Origin: Planctomycetota bacterium
GTDB taxonomy: Bacteria > Planctomycetota > GCA-002687715
Direction: 5' to 3'
NCBI GenBank assembly: GCA_002683135.1
Contig: NYSS01000121.1
Location: 1 to 52,957 of the forward strand
DNA length: 52,957 bases
In this document: positions 9,496 through 20,287 of the stretch, in pieces
Layout: every line of letters starts with the position of its first letter
How positions within the stretch are numbered: the stretch's first letter is position 1
Program-made: the position numbers and the translations under genes
The notes under the pieces: model-generated
Seen by the model: the letters and a program-made list of their open reading frames with translations, nothing else
What the model was told of the DNA's origin: nothing
Databases searched by the model: none

Positions 9496-11067
9496 CTACT
9501 CCCACTCGATCGTGGCGGGCGGCTTGGACGAAATGTCGTAGACGACACGGTTGATGCCGCGCACCCCGTTGACGATGCGGCGCGAGATGGTGGCGAGAAC
9601 GTCTTCGGGCAATCGCGCCCACTCCGCGGTCATGGCGTCCGTCGAGGTCACGCAACGGACCGCGCACACGTTCTCATAGGTACGACCGTCACCCATGACA
9701 CCGACCGACTGCACAGGAAGCAACACGGCGAACCACTGCCAGAGTTCCCGCGCGAGGCCGGCGGATTCGATCTCCTCACGAACGACTGTGTCAGCCTGGC
9801 GCAGTACATGCAACCGGTCAGGAGTCACCTCGCCGAGGATGCGCACCGCGAGCCCAGGGCCGGGGAAAGGCTGTCGCCACACGAGCTCATCGGCGAGGCC
9901 CAGCTCGGCCCCGAGGCGGCGGACCTCGTCCTTGAACAGATCGCGCAGCGGCTCGAGCAGCTTGAAGCCCATGTCCTCAGGAAGCCCGCCGACATTGTGG
10001 TGGGTCTTGATCGTCGCGCTCGGGCCCCCATGAGCCGAGACTGACTCGATGACATCCGGATAGAGGGTCCCCTGCACAAGCCACCGAGCACCGTCCTCGA
10101 ACGCGCGCTTCTCCTCCTCCTCGAACACCTCGATGAAGGTGTGGCCGATGCGCTTGCGCTTGACCTCCGGGTCGCTGATACCGGCCAACGCCTCCAGGAA
10201 CTTCTCCGAGGCGTCCACATGGCGGAAGTCCATCTGGAAATTGTCGGTGAACAGCTGGACCACCTCGGCCGCTTCATCCTGGCGCAGCAGCCCGTTGTCA
10301 ACGAACACACAGGTGAGCTGGTCGCCGATGGCACCGTGCATGAGCGCCGCTGCGACGGTCGAGTCGACGCCGCCGGAGACACCGCACACGACCTTGTCGT
10401 CACCGACGGTATCCTTGATCTTCTGCGTCCACTCCTCGACAAACGAGGACATCGCCCAGTCCCCCGAGCACTGGCAGATCTTGAGGAGGAAGTTCTTCAA
10501 GATCTCTCGCCCGTATTGCGTGTGCATCACCTCGGGATGGAACTGGATCCCGTAAAGCGGCCGGTCTTTGTGGACGACGGCCGCGTTCGGACACGAGCCG
10601 GTCTTTGCCAGGACCTTGAACTGCCCGCCCGGGTCCGTGACCTGGTCACCGTGGCTCATCCAGACGACCTGCTTGGAGGGCGTCTCGGCGAACAGGTCCC
10701 CCGGGTCGGTGACCTCCAGGTCACGATGCCCGAACTCCCGATCCTGCGCCGGCTCAACCGGCGAGTCGAGCAGGTGCATGAAGACCTGCATGCCGTAACA
10801 AATCCCCAAGATGGGGACGCCCAGGTCGAGGATGGCGGGATCTAGCTGGGGCGCTCCCTCGTCGTAAACGCTGGCCGGCCCCCCCGACAGGATGATCCCC
10901 TTGGGCCTGCGCGCGCGGAGCTCCTCGGCCGTGACTTGGGGCGTCACGATCCGGCAGTACACATTTTGCTCCCTGACCCGCCGCGCGATGAGCTGGTTGA
11001 ACTGCGACCCAAAATCCAGGACGACGACTTCCTCGTGTCCTGGAGGCACCTCGGTTGATGCGCTCAT
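9496..11067 (-). CDS. guaA: GMP synthase (glutamine-hydrolysing)
   Basis: Converts XMP to GMP with ATP and glutamine. The 523-residue two-domain protein has a class I glutamine amidotransferase domain (C90 in GICYGMQ, H177 and E179 in FHPEV), an ATP pyrophosphatase domain with the PP-loop SGGVDS at 231-236, and the C-terminal dimerisation domain ending in PPATIEWE. The ATG at 11067 directly follows the guaB stop (TAG-ATG), so the two last steps of GMP synthesis are one operon. Confidence 0.98.
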   Translation of the reverse strand: MSASTEVPPGHEEVVVLDFGSQFNQLIARRVREQNVYCRIVTPQVTAEELRARRPKGIILSGGPASVYDEGAPQLDPAILDLGVPILGICYGMQVFMHLLDSPVEPAQDREFGHRDLEVTDPGDLFAETPSKQVVWMSHGDQVTDPGGQFKVLAKTGSCPNAAVVHKDRPLYGIQFHPEVMHTQYGREILKNFLLKICQCSGDWAMSSFVEEWTQKIKDTVGDDKVVCGVSGGVDSTVAAALMHGAIGDQLTCVFVDNGLLRQDEAAEVVQLFTDNFQMDFRHVDASEKFLEALAGISDPEVKRKRIGHTFIEVFEEEEKRAFEDGARWLVQGTLYPDVIESVSAHGGPSATIKTHHNVGGLPEDMGFKLLEPLRDLFKDEVRRLGAELGLADELVWRQPFPGPGLAVRILGEVTPDRLHVLRQADTVVREEIESAGLARELWQWFAVLLPVQSVGVMGDGRTYENVCAVRCVTSTDAMTAEWARLPEDVLATISRRIVNGVRGINRVVYDISSKPPATIEWE

Positions 11068-12628
<1,561 letters not shown>

Positions 12629-12643
12629 GCCGGAAGGGCGGGT

Positions 12644-14455
12644 TCAATCGGTCCCACGAAGCTGCCAGAGCCACCATTCGAGGCCCAGCGCGGCCGCCAG
12701 AACCCACAGTAAGGCCCATCGGAGCGACGCACGCACCGTCCGCTCGGGAAACCCGGGTAGGGATTGAGCACCCGCCGGCGGCTCCATGGGGCGACCAGGG
12801 TGATCCAGCAGAGCGACCGCGATACGCCGGGCATCGTCCGAGTCGCCCAGCCAGTAGCGCCCGGGACGCTCCGGGAGCCGGTATCCGGTCGCATCGGGAA
12901 GCTCGGCGAGCGGCGGCAAGGCGGCTCCCCCCGGCGTGTACAGCACCGGCTCCTCCCCCGGCAGCAACGCCAACGTCCCTCCCGCCGCCAGGACCGGTGG
13001 GCCTGCCTCCCGCTCCCGCGCCACGAGCTCGACGAGCGCCGCCTCCAGCATCAGCGGAAACGCGGCCAGCAAGGGCAGCGTCGACGACGCCGGATCAGGG
13101 CGCACGGCGATGTCCACGAACTTGACCTCATCCGTGCTCCCTCGGGAGATGAGCGGACCTGTGCTCCCGTCGACGACCACCTCCAGACCGGCGCGCGCGC
13201 GCGTCCGCGCGACCTTCTCGATCTCCCATCGCGAGAGATCCAGCGCCCGAACAAGCGGGTCCTCACGACGAGTCTTCACGGGCTCCGAGGCGCCGATCCG
13301 GCGCACGTCTCGCGCTATCGGAAGATCCGGAGCGCCAGAGGCCAGCAACACATAGCGCCCGCGCGGCAACGGCAGCTCTTGCTGATCGTCGACGAGAATC
13401 GTCACGTCATAGTCATCCACCCATTCACGGAACTGAGTGCTGCGTGTGCGACTCGAACCAGCGACGTCGATGACCGCACTCGCCTTGAACCACGCGTCCA
13501 GCCATGGCGTCGGCGTGTCCGTCACCACCAGCACACGGATACGCTGGCGTTCGGGCAGGACCAGCGGGACACGATCGTCCTCGGGGAACCCGTCCTCGGG
13601 CTCGAGCACGAGGTCCGGCGCCGAACCGGCGTCCGCCGGGATCCGGATCCATACCTCCGATCCCGGTTTGACCCCGACATCCGTGAGCACGACGCCGTCG
13701 CGTCGCAGGACCAGCTGCCGTTCAGGGCCGGACCCACCCACGCGCACCTTCACGCCATCCGCTTCCCGGTGGACACCCACCACACCGGCCTGTGGCTGTG
13801 GAGTACCGGCTCGGACCACCAGGACCTGGGCGTCCCGCAGCGCCTCACCCAGCCCAGGGTCGGGGGCAAACGGTGTCACCACAACGATACGGGACGTCGG
13901 ACCGACCGCGACGCGCAGCGCCGCGACAGCGTCCCAGTCCCTGCGACCACGCGCAGCCCCAGGGTCATCCAGCGCAGCGAACAACCGCTCCGGATCACGG
14001 GTGGCGGTGACCCGCGCTCTCACCCCGTCCTGTAAGAACGCGAGCGAAGCGCTCCCCGACGCGACCGCCTGGGAGATCAGCTCGCGGGCCTGCTCAAGCA
14101 CGGCCTCGGAGACGGGGGCGCCTCCTGCGCCCCGTACGCGTACCCCGAGGCTGCGGTCCACGACGATCACCGTGTGCCCCTCTCCTCCGACGTCGCGCTC
14201 CGCGTATGGACCCGCGAGCAACAAGACCGCCGTGGTGAAGATCAAGAGTTGCAGAAGGATCGACAGAAGGGTCCGCAACCATCTCGAACGAGAGCGCATG
14301 CGCTCAAGGACGCCCTCCCAGATCGGGAGATGCGGCACAAAGACCCGCGCTGTGCGCCGCCGCATGAGATAGAGGGCGACGATTACAGGCAACCCCCAAA
14401 GGGCGTCCAGCCAGGCGGGATCGCTGAACTGGATGTCAGAGAGGCTCGGGATCAC
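12644..14455 (-). CDS. BatA-like membrane protein with a degenerate VWA domain
   Basis: A 603-residue inner-membrane protein. The N-terminus has the BatA (aerotolerance) layout: FSDPAWLDALWGLPVIVALY, a basic loop, then a second membrane helix LRTLLSILLQLLIFTTAVLL. A VWA-like region follows (VIVVDRSLG near residue 95), a long periplasmic part with a gatekeeper-like core, and a final membrane helix WALLWVLAAALGLEWWLW. The MIDAS motif expected as DxSxS reads DRSLG, so metal binding through this site is doubtful. The GTG at 14455 overlaps the stop of the DUF58 gene (GTGA), giving the start MIPSLSDIQFSDPAW. Such proteins usually work with DUF58 and a MoxR ATPase in envelope processes; no MoxR gene is present here. 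Confidence 0.8.
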   Translation of the reverse strand: MIPSLSDIQFSDPAWLDALWGLPVIVALYLMRRRTARVFVPHLPIWEGVLERMRSRSRWLRTLLSILLQLLIFTTAVLLLAGPYAERDVGGEGHTVIVVDRSLGVRVRGAGGAPVSEAVLEQARELISQAVASGSASLAFLQDGVRARVTATRDPERLFAALDDPGAARGRRDWDAVAALRVAVGPTSRIVVVTPFAPDPGLGEALRDAQVLVVRAGTPQPQAGVVGVHREADGVKVRVGGSGPERQLVLRRDGVVLTDVGVKPGSEVWIRIPADAGSAPDLVLEPEDGFPEDDRVPLVLPERQRIRVLVVTDTPTPWLDAWFKASAVIDVAGSSRTRSTQFREWVDDYDVTILVDDQQELPLPRGRYVLLASGAPDLPIARDVRRIGASEPVKTRREDPLVRALDLSRWEIEKVARTRARAGLEVVVDGSTGPLISRGSTDEVKFVDIAVRPDPASSTLPLLAAFPLMLEAALVELVAREREAGPPVLAAGGTLALLPGEEPVLYTPGGAALPPLAELPDATGYRLPERPGRYWLGDSDDARRIAVALLDHPGRPMEPPAGAQSLPGFPERTVRASLRWALLWVLAAALGLEWWLWQLRGTD

Positions 14456-15333
14456 CCGACCATCGCCCCGCGACGCAGCAAGTCGACGACCGCTCGCTCC
14501 ACCGGATCTTCGATGTCGACCCGCGCGTAGAACACCTGCAAAGAGCGGCACGTGCTCTCGACCGTTCGGAAGTGCTCCGCGACCGCTTCACGATACGCAG
14601 CGGCGAGCCCCCTATCGACGCGTTGGCGCAGAGTACGACCGGTCTCGACGTCCACCAGTTCCAGCAGCTCGCCGGGCCGCACCCGCGCGTCACGCGGGTC
14701 GACCAGATGGAGGGCGTGCGTGACGTACCCTTTGTGCCGCAAGAAGCGCAACGCCGCCGCGTGCTGCCCCGTGTCGAAGAAATCGCTGAGGACCACCGCG
14801 ATGCCCAGTCCTCGACCCGGCGGCGTCGCGGCCTGGAACGACGGGAGGAACCGGGCGGCGCCCCGCGCCTCCGTTGTCGCCAGGTGTTCGAGGAATCTCA
14901 AGATAGATCCGCGACTGCGGAACGTCGGCCCCTCGTCTCCAGGGAACAGGGTGCACGTCACGGCGGCATTGCGGATGAGGCCCACCGCTCCGATCGCCGC
15001 GGCCAGCTTGAGCGCCTGGTCTAACTTGGCCTCCTCCCGCAGCCCCATGGAGGCCGACCGGTCAACCAGCAGCAGCAACCTCGGGGTCTCCTCCACCTCG
15101 AATTCCTTCACCTGCAGATCGTCGAGCCGTAGATACGCATTCCAGTCAATGAAGCGTGGGTCGTCCCCAATAACGTACGCACGGTAGTCCCGAAACACCG
15201 TCCCCGCACCGCGACGACGCGTCGCGACATCGCCGCGCCGCTCGCCTGCAGACAGCTTTCGTACGTTCAATTCCAGGCGCTCCAGGCGCGACAGGAATTC
15301 CACGTCGAGGAGTTCGCTCCGACGTCGGGCCAT
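14452..15333 (-). CDS. DUF58 domain-containing protein
   Basis: A 293-residue DUF58 protein. Diagnostic motifs are RRGAGTVFRDYRAYVIGDDP followed by RFIDWNAY, then KEFEVEE and a VWA-like MIDAS LLLLVDRSASM, which is intact (DRSAS). The family usually acts with MoxR AAA ATPases and BatA-type membrane proteins; the exact role is unknown. It lies between the 468-residue membrane protein (4-bp gap) and the BatA-like gene (4-nt overlap), so the three genes are one operon and their products probably work together at the membrane. Confidence 0.9.
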   Translation of the reverse strand: MARRRSELLDVEFLSRLERLELNVRKLSAGERRGDVATRRRGAGTVFRDYRAYVIGDDPRFIDWNAYLRLDDLQVKEFEVEETPRLLLLVDRSASMGLREEAKLDQALKLAAAIGAVGLIRNAAVTCTLFPGDEGPTFRSRGSILRFLEHLATTEARGAARFLPSFQAATPPGRGLGIAVVLSDFFDTGQHAAALRFLRHKGYVTHALHLVDPRDARVRPGELLELVDVETGRTLRQRVDRGLAAAYREAVAEHFRTVESTCRSLQVFYARVDIEDPVERAVVDLLRRGAMVG

Positions 15334-15337
15334 CTTG

Positions 15338-16744
15338 CTACTTCTTCTTCAAGATCGCGTCCCAGTACGTCTTCACGAGACGACGATCGAGCGGCGACAG
15401 GCCGATCCTCTCAACAGCGTGTTCCTCGCGCTTGATGAAGGTGCGCGCTGGTGGCTCGACCACGGGCTTCTTCGCCGGTGGGGGCGGCGCCTCGCCGCCC
15501 AGCTCACGGTCAAACACGATGACCTCCTTCTCCACTGTCAGACCGTCTGAGAGCAACGGCTTCACCGCCTTCGCCTTGCGCTGGGCGTTCTTCAGGCGAT
15601 CGATGTCGCCCAACTCAGGCTTGTTGCGACCGCCACGGCCCCGGTCCTTCTTGTCCTTGCCCGGATCGCTCCGCGGCTTCTTGTTGCTGCGCTTCGCCTG
15701 CACAGGTTCCGGCTTGCGTACGCGCTGCCGCTTGCGGTTCGCCGCGATCTGGACGGTGATCTGGTTGCTCGCCAGCCCCCCCCGAACGAGCCCTGAAGAT
15801 CCATCGCCTCTCGGCGCCACCCACGCCTCAATCGTGATGATCCCGACCTTGTAGATCTGGAACTTCTCCAGGTAAGAGTTCAACGACAGATGACCCAGCA
15901 GGGGCGGACTCCCGGCCCCGGGAAAGTTCCACTCCCACGGCGCACGAATCGGACGCACCCCGTCACCCAAGCCAACGTCCCGCGACGGCAAACCGTCGGT
16001 GACGCCGATGACGACTTCGAGAGGGACGCTTCCCCCCGCGTCGGCGAGCGGCCGCAACACGGCCGTCAAGCGAATCTCCTCTCCGAGGAGGTAGACCCGA
16101 TGATCCGTCCGGATCTCGAAGCGCGCGAGCTCGGAGAGATCCGGGCGCGCGGCCCCGACCCCAACGGCCTCAGTCCCGGACACCGGCGGCGGCGGGCTCC
16201 CGCCCTCACCCTGCGGTGGAGGGAGCGTCGACGACATCCCGCGCCCACTCGTCAAGGACGGCGCAGGAAGCGTCGGCACGAGGAGGCTCAGGCACAGAAG
16301 GCCGAGCGCGACGCCAAGCCACGTCGTCGGGAGCGGCGGAGATCCAGGTCGCACCGGGCCCGCGCAGGAAATATCCGCGTCTCGGAGGACCACAGCCCCG
16401 AGCCGAGAGCAGGCCCCGCCCTCCAGGACCCACGAAGCCGCGAGAACCGCACCACGCGCATCATGCTCACGGTCGAGCGCACTCGCGACATCCCGCCGTA
16501 AGGGATGCCGGTCGCGAGGCAGCACAATCGCGCAAATACAAGCGACCGCTAACGCCACCAGCCATCCCCATGCAACGGCCGAGACCCCACCCCCATCACC
16601 CCAAACCCGAAGGGCCAAAGCGACGATTACCACCGCGGCCCCGCTGACCGCTAACGTACGCGCGAGCACCACCGCGCGCTGACGGCGGACGGCCGCCGCG
16701 ACCCGGTGCTTGAAGAGGGCTTCGAATCGCGTCCCTGTGGACAT
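15338..16744 (-). CDS. Membrane protein of unknown function, first gene of the DUF58 operon
   Basis: A 468-residue protein without a recognised family. Predicted membrane segments lie at about residues 25-47, 56-75 and 140-158, with a Pro-rich stretch (STLPPPQGEGGSPPPP) soon after. A periplasmic domain with beta-strand character (FEIRTDHRVYLLGEEIRLTA) follows; the C-terminal third is very basic (KKPRSDPGKDKKDRGRGG) and ends in the helix LDRRLVKTYWDAILKKK. The position just before DUF58 and BatA is that of the large membrane proteins often seen in these clusters. The ATG at 16744 has AGGA 7 nt upstream. Confidence 0.75.
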   Translation of the reverse strand: MSTGTRFEALFKHRVAAAVRRQRAVVLARTLAVSGAAVVIVALALRVWGDGGGVSAVAWGWLVALAVACICAIVLPRDRHPLRRDVASALDREHDARGAVLAASWVLEGGACSRLGAVVLRDADISCAGPVRPGSPPLPTTWLGVALGLLCLSLLVPTLPAPSLTSGRGMSSTLPPPQGEGGSPPPPVSGTEAVGVGAARPDLSELARFEIRTDHRVYLLGEEIRLTAVLRPLADAGGSVPLEVVIGVTDGLPSRDVGLGDGVRPIRAPWEWNFPGAGSPPLLGHLSLNSYLEKFQIYKVGIITIEAWVAPRGDGSSGLVRGGLASNQITVQIAANRKRQRVRKPEPVQAKRSNKKPRSDPGKDKKDRGRGGRNKPELGDIDRLKNAQRKAKAVKPLLSDGLTVEKEVIVFDRELGGEAPPPPAKKPVVEPPARTFIKREEHAVERIGLSPLDRRLVKTYWDAILKKK

Positions 16745-17109
16745 GGCGACATCCTAACCATCAGCCGCGACCATGCGGCGATCAGACAGGGTCGGGCCAC
16801 TCTGGAAACGTGAGCGTCTCGGCTACGGAGGAAAATGAGAGGACCAGGGACAACTTTCGCGAGAAGAGGGGAAAGGGAAGGGAAGAGGGAAGTACCGAAA
16901 GTTTTACGTGCTTTGGAACAACCCTGGCTCTCTCAATGTTCGGTCGCCCACCGCCGCGGCGCCAGCTGCGATTGCGCCGCAGTCCCCACACACCTGGAAA
17001 GCGCGACCTCCACTCAGCACAACCGACGGTGGCTTCTTCTCCGTCTCCTATCGGCCCGGAGAGGACCGTGCTTGACACGCGGCCCAACCTCGCGGACCCT
17101 GACCCAGAC
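16745..17109. other. Divergent intergenic region with a purine-rich tract
   Basis: This 365-bp gap separates the minus-strand DUF58 operon from the plus-strand ABC operon. A strongly purine-rich plus strand runs from about 16828 to 16907, densest at 16861-16892 (runs such as GGGGAAAGGGAAGGGAAGAG). A TTGACA box lies at 17072-17077, but the sequence 17 bp further (GACCCT) is a poor -10, so I do not call a promoter. No tRNA, coding region or clear riboswitch is seen. It must carry the control regions for both operons. Confidence 0.5.
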
Positions 17110-18048
17110 ATGAGCAACGCGAACGTCGTCCTCTCCACCCTCGGGCTGACGAAGCAATTCGGGGCGCTCACGGCCGTATCCGACGCATCCCTGACGGTGC
17201 GCGACGGAGACATCTACGGTCTCCTTGGCCTGAACGGCGCCGGCAAGACCACCACCCTGCGCATGGTCCTGGGGTTGCTGCGGCCCACTGGGGGCACGAT
17301 CGAGGTCCTGGGCCGCGCCGCCACCTTCGGCTCTCCGCGCGCGCGCCGCGGGCTCGGTGCGTTCATCGAAGGCCCGGCCGCGTTCGGCCAACTCACGGCC
17401 CGCGAGAACCTCAAACTCCTGGCTCCGCTCGGGGCTAGCGCCGAGGCGATGGGGACGTTCGGCCGTGAGGCCATGGACCATTTGCTCGAAGAGGTGGGCC
17501 TCGCCGAGGTCGCCCAGCGACGCGTCCGCACCTTCTCGCTCGGCATGCGACAACGGCTGGGCATCGCGCTGGCGCTCGCCCCATCCCCACAAATCGTCAT
17601 CCTCGACGAGCCCACCAATGGGCTCGACCCGCGGGGAATCAGAGACATCCGCGAGTTGATCTTGAGGCTCAACGCCGAACGGGGACTCACCTTCGTCGTC
17701 TCGAGCCACCTGCTGCACGAGATCGAGAACCTCTGCGGGCGGGTCGGCATCATGCACGCTGGCCGTCTCGTGGACGAGGGACCCCTTGAAGACCTGATGC
17801 GCGAAGGCGTACAGACCCTGCGCGTCGAAGCGACTCCCCGAGACCGGGTGGCCGCAGTGCTCAACGAGTTGTACCCGGCTGACGCGTGGCGCGAAGTCGG
17901 GTCAGGCGTCGAGGTCACCGTTGGGCTGGACGCGGCTCCCGCGCTGTGCGATGCCCTCGTGGGAGCCGGGGTGCGCGTCAGCGCCATCGTCCCGCACCGA
18001 CCGTCATTGGAGGATCTGTTCATCGCACGAACGGAGGGCGCCCCATGA
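17110..18048 (+). CDS. ABC transporter ATP-binding protein (exporter type)
   Basis: A 312-residue ATPase of the group that pairs with ABC-2-type permeases. Walker A is GLNGAGKTT (residues 39-47), the Q-loop is replaced by the FIEGPA stretch of this group, the ABC signature is TFSLGMRQRL, Walker B is IVILDEPTNGLD and the switch is SSHLLHE. A C-terminal extension of about 90 residues follows, as in the antibiotic/lantibiotic exporter branch. The ATG at 17110 gives MSNANVVLSTLGLTKQFG; the frame is open far upstream but that part is not conserved-looking. It overlaps the permease gene by 4 nt (ATGA). Substrate unknown. Confidence 0.9.
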   Translation: MSNANVVLSTLGLTKQFGALTAVSDASLTVRDGDIYGLLGLNGAGKTTTLRMVLGLLRPTGGTIEVLGRAATFGSPRARRGLGAFIEGPAAFGQLTARENLKLLAPLGASAEAMGTFGREAMDHLLEEVGLAEVAQRRVRTFSLGMRQRLGIALALAPSPQIVILDEPTNGLDPRGIRDIRELILRLNAERGLTFVVSSHLLHEIENLCGRVGIMHAGRLVDEGPLEDLMREGVQTLRVEATPRDRVAAVLNELYPADAWREVGSGVEVTVGLDAAPALCDALVGAGVRVSAIVPHRPSLEDLFIARTEGAP

Positions 18049-18860
18049 GCGGCCTGTTCGCGCTCATTCGACTGGACGCGGCCTTGCTCATGCGCCGCCG
18101 CTTGCCCCGCTGGATCGCAGGAACGACCGTCTTCGCAGCGGTGGTGGCGACCCTCTTTTCCGGCGTCGGCGACGGCGAGGGCTACCAGGCGGTGGCGGCT
18201 GCCGCGCGCCTGATCGCGGCCACGCTGGTGGGACTGACATCCGTGCTCGGCGCCGTCGCGATCTCAGGTGACGCAGCGTCAGGAGCGCTCCGCGCCGTCA
18301 TGGTGCGCCCGGTCGGACGACCGGCTGTCGTCCTCGCCCACGCGATCACGTGCGCCGCGTTCTCCGTCGCCCTGTACTGCGTATGCGTGAGCATCGCCTG
18401 GATCACGGCGCGCTACGCTTTCGGGTTCAGCGACGTCATGTACCGAAGCAGCCTCGGCGTCTTCCCCATCCAGGGGTTGGAGGAGGAGGCCATGAACACC
18501 CTCCAACTTCGGCTACTCCTGCTGGCGCTGCCGGCTCTCGCCATCCCTCCTCTCATCGCGCTCTGCATCTCCGCGGTGACGGACGACGCCGCGACGGCCG
18601 TCGTCCTGGCCCTGATGGTGACGCTGGGGCCGTTGCTCTTCGGGCTCATCACGGACGAGACGATCGCGTGGCTCTTCACCGAACGCGCCCTGCATCCGTT
18701 GAACTCGCTCGCGGAGCTGGCCAAGGGGGTCCAGTTACACCAGGATGTGGTGTCCGACGCCGCATACACGTGGCAATCCGTGTGGCAGCCCGGCTGCTGG
18801 GCCCTCGCCTGCGTCGCCGTCTCCTGCACCCTGTTTCGTTCGCGGGAAGTGCTCGCATGA
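18045..18860 (+). CDS. ABC-2-type permease
   Basis: A 271-residue integral membrane protein with about six hydrophobic segments (for example WIAGTTVFAAVVATLF, LIAATLVGLTSVLGAVAI, HAITCAAFSVALYCVCVSIA and LLLALPALAIPPLIALCISA). The motif DAASGALRAVMVRPVGR is typical of the cytoplasmic coupling loop of ABC-2 permeases. It overlaps the ATPase upstream and the FG-GAP gene downstream by 4 nt each, so the three are translationally coupled. The exported substrate cannot be told; the FG-GAP partner suggests work at the envelope. Confidence 0.8.
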   Translation: MSGLFALIRLDAALLMRRRLPRWIAGTTVFAAVVATLFSGVGDGEGYQAVAAAARLIAATLVGLTSVLGAVAISGDAASGALRAVMVRPVGRPAVVLAHAITCAAFSVALYCVCVSIAWITARYAFGFSDVMYRSSLGVFPIQGLEEEAMNTLQLRLLLLALPALAIPPLIALCISAVTDDAATAVVLALMVTLGPLLFGLITDETIAWLFTERALHPLNSLAELAKGVQLHQDVVSDAAYTWQSVWQPGCWALACVAVSCTLFRSREVLA

Positions 18861-20287
18861 TCCGTTGGCTCGTGGTGTGGGTCTTCGTCAGCCCGCTTAC
18901 ATGCGCGCAGGAGCTGGTCTCCGTCGAGGTCGATGTGGGCGGTCCCCACGCCGACCTAACGGAAGCCGATCTCGACGGCGATGGGAAAGACGACCTGCTG
19001 TTCCTCATCGAGGGCACGCCGCCGGTGCTGGACATCCGCTACCAGGACCACGACGGCAAGGGATTCGGCAGGCGCGCGCAATGGCAGGTCCCGGCGGGCA
19101 CAGCCGGGATCATGGTCGCCGAGGTGGTCTCCCCAGGACAGGACGTGTTGTACCTCTCAGCGAGCGGAGCCAGCATCGTCGAGGGAACCTCTGAGGATGG
19201 GGAGGCCCGGCCTTGGATAGCGGCCGAGCTCCTGTTCCCTCCAGGCTATCGAGGCCTCCCGAAGCACTGGGGATGGGGTAGGGACATCGACGGCGACGGT
19301 CACGACGACGTGCTCCTGCCAGGGATCGACCGGGACCTGATCGTCTTCGGCGGCCCCGATGGCAAGCCAAAGAAAACGCCGACCGTGCTCGCCCACCCCC
19401 GCTCACGAACAACCGCGGACCGGACACAGGGCCTGCTCCGGGTCCGCCGCGGGCGGCCGCGCACGGAGCTGGCCCGGATGGCGAAGGGCGTCCTCCTACC
19501 CACGTGGCTCGATCGGTCCGGCCTGCACGTGCTGCCACGACAGGGCGACGGCTTCGCGGACGCCCCCATCAACCTGTTCCCCCTCGAGGATGACGCGCCA
19601 TCCGGGCTCGGCCTGCTGCGCCGCGTCGACGTCGACCTCAACGACCTCGACGGCGACGGCCTCGCCGACCTCTGCCTCACCCGCACAGAGGCGCGCGTCG
19701 GGACCATCCCGGAGCGCCGCACCGACCTGCTGCTGTTCAAGAACACAGGCCAGCCCAACCCGACGCCGACCCAGGTGATCGTACTTCCAGGAGTTCTGTC
19801 GTCCGGGCCCAGCCTCGCGGACGTGGACGGCGACGGGCACGTCGATCTGTTCCTCTCCGTGTTCGCCGGCGATGTGAAGTCCGAGATCACCCGCCGACTC
19901 CTCGGACGCGTGCGGCTCGACTACTACCTCTACCTCGGCACCGGCGACACCCAGCCGTTCCCGCGGTCGCCGAGCCACTCACTAACGGACAAGGTCGACA
20001 CGCAGACCTTCGAGACCTGGGGGATCAGGCACCGCCGCATCCTGACCGACGACTGGGACGGCGACGGAATGCTCGACCTGGTTCAGGTACACATCGACGA
20101 CGGCAGTTGCCACGTCCAGGTCCGCCACGCGGTCGGCAGCGGACCGGACCTCGCGTTTGCCGACTCCGGCGCCTCGTTCTCCTGGAAAGGTGAGGTCATC
20201 CACTACACCACGACGGCCATCCAGCGCGGTCGCCCGGCCGTGCGCCTCAAGACCACCACCAAGGTGATCTACATCATGCGTCCTTGA
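18857..20287 (+). CDS. Secreted FG-GAP/VCBS repeat protein coupled to an ABC exporter
   Basis: A 476-residue protein with signal peptide MIRWLVVWVFVSPLTCAQ and at least five calcium-type Asp loops: DLDGDGKDDL, DIDGDGHDDV, DLDGDGLADL, DVDGDGHVDL and DWDGDGMLDL. These repeats form integrin-like beta-propellers that bind calcium and often mediate extracellular contacts. The ATG at 18857 overlaps the permease stop (ATGA). The last 14 bp overlap the end of the convergent FG-GAP gene. The link to an ABC exporter suggests that it is an accessory or companion of the transporter, which is inference. Confidence 0.85.
   Translation: MIRWLVVWVFVSPLTCAQELVSVEVDVGGPHADLTEADLDGDGKDDLLFLIEGTPPVLDIRYQDHDGKGFGRRAQWQVPAGTAGIMVAEVVSPGQDVLYLSASGASIVEGTSEDGEARPWIAAELLFPPGYRGLPKHWGWGRDIDGDGHDDVLLPGIDRDLIVFGGPDGKPKKTPTVLAHPRSRTTADRTQGLLRVRRGRPRTELARMAKGVLLPTWLDRSGLHVLPRQGDGFADAPINLFPLEDDAPSGLGLLRRVDVDLNDLDGDGLADLCLTRTEARVGTIPERRTDLLLFKNTGQPNPTPTQVIVLPGVLSSGPSLADVDGDGHVDLFLSVFAGDVKSEITRRLLGRVRLDYYLYLGTGDTQPFPRSPSHSLTDKVDTQTFETWGIRHRRILTDDWDGDGMLDLVQVHIDDGSCHVQVRHAVGSGPDLAFADSGASFSWKGEVIHYTTTAIQRGRPAVRLKTTTKVIYIMRP

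Noticed and set aside
17072-17100. TTGACA box before the ABC exporter gene
   Set aside because: No acceptable -10 at 16-18 bp, so I do not call it a promoter.
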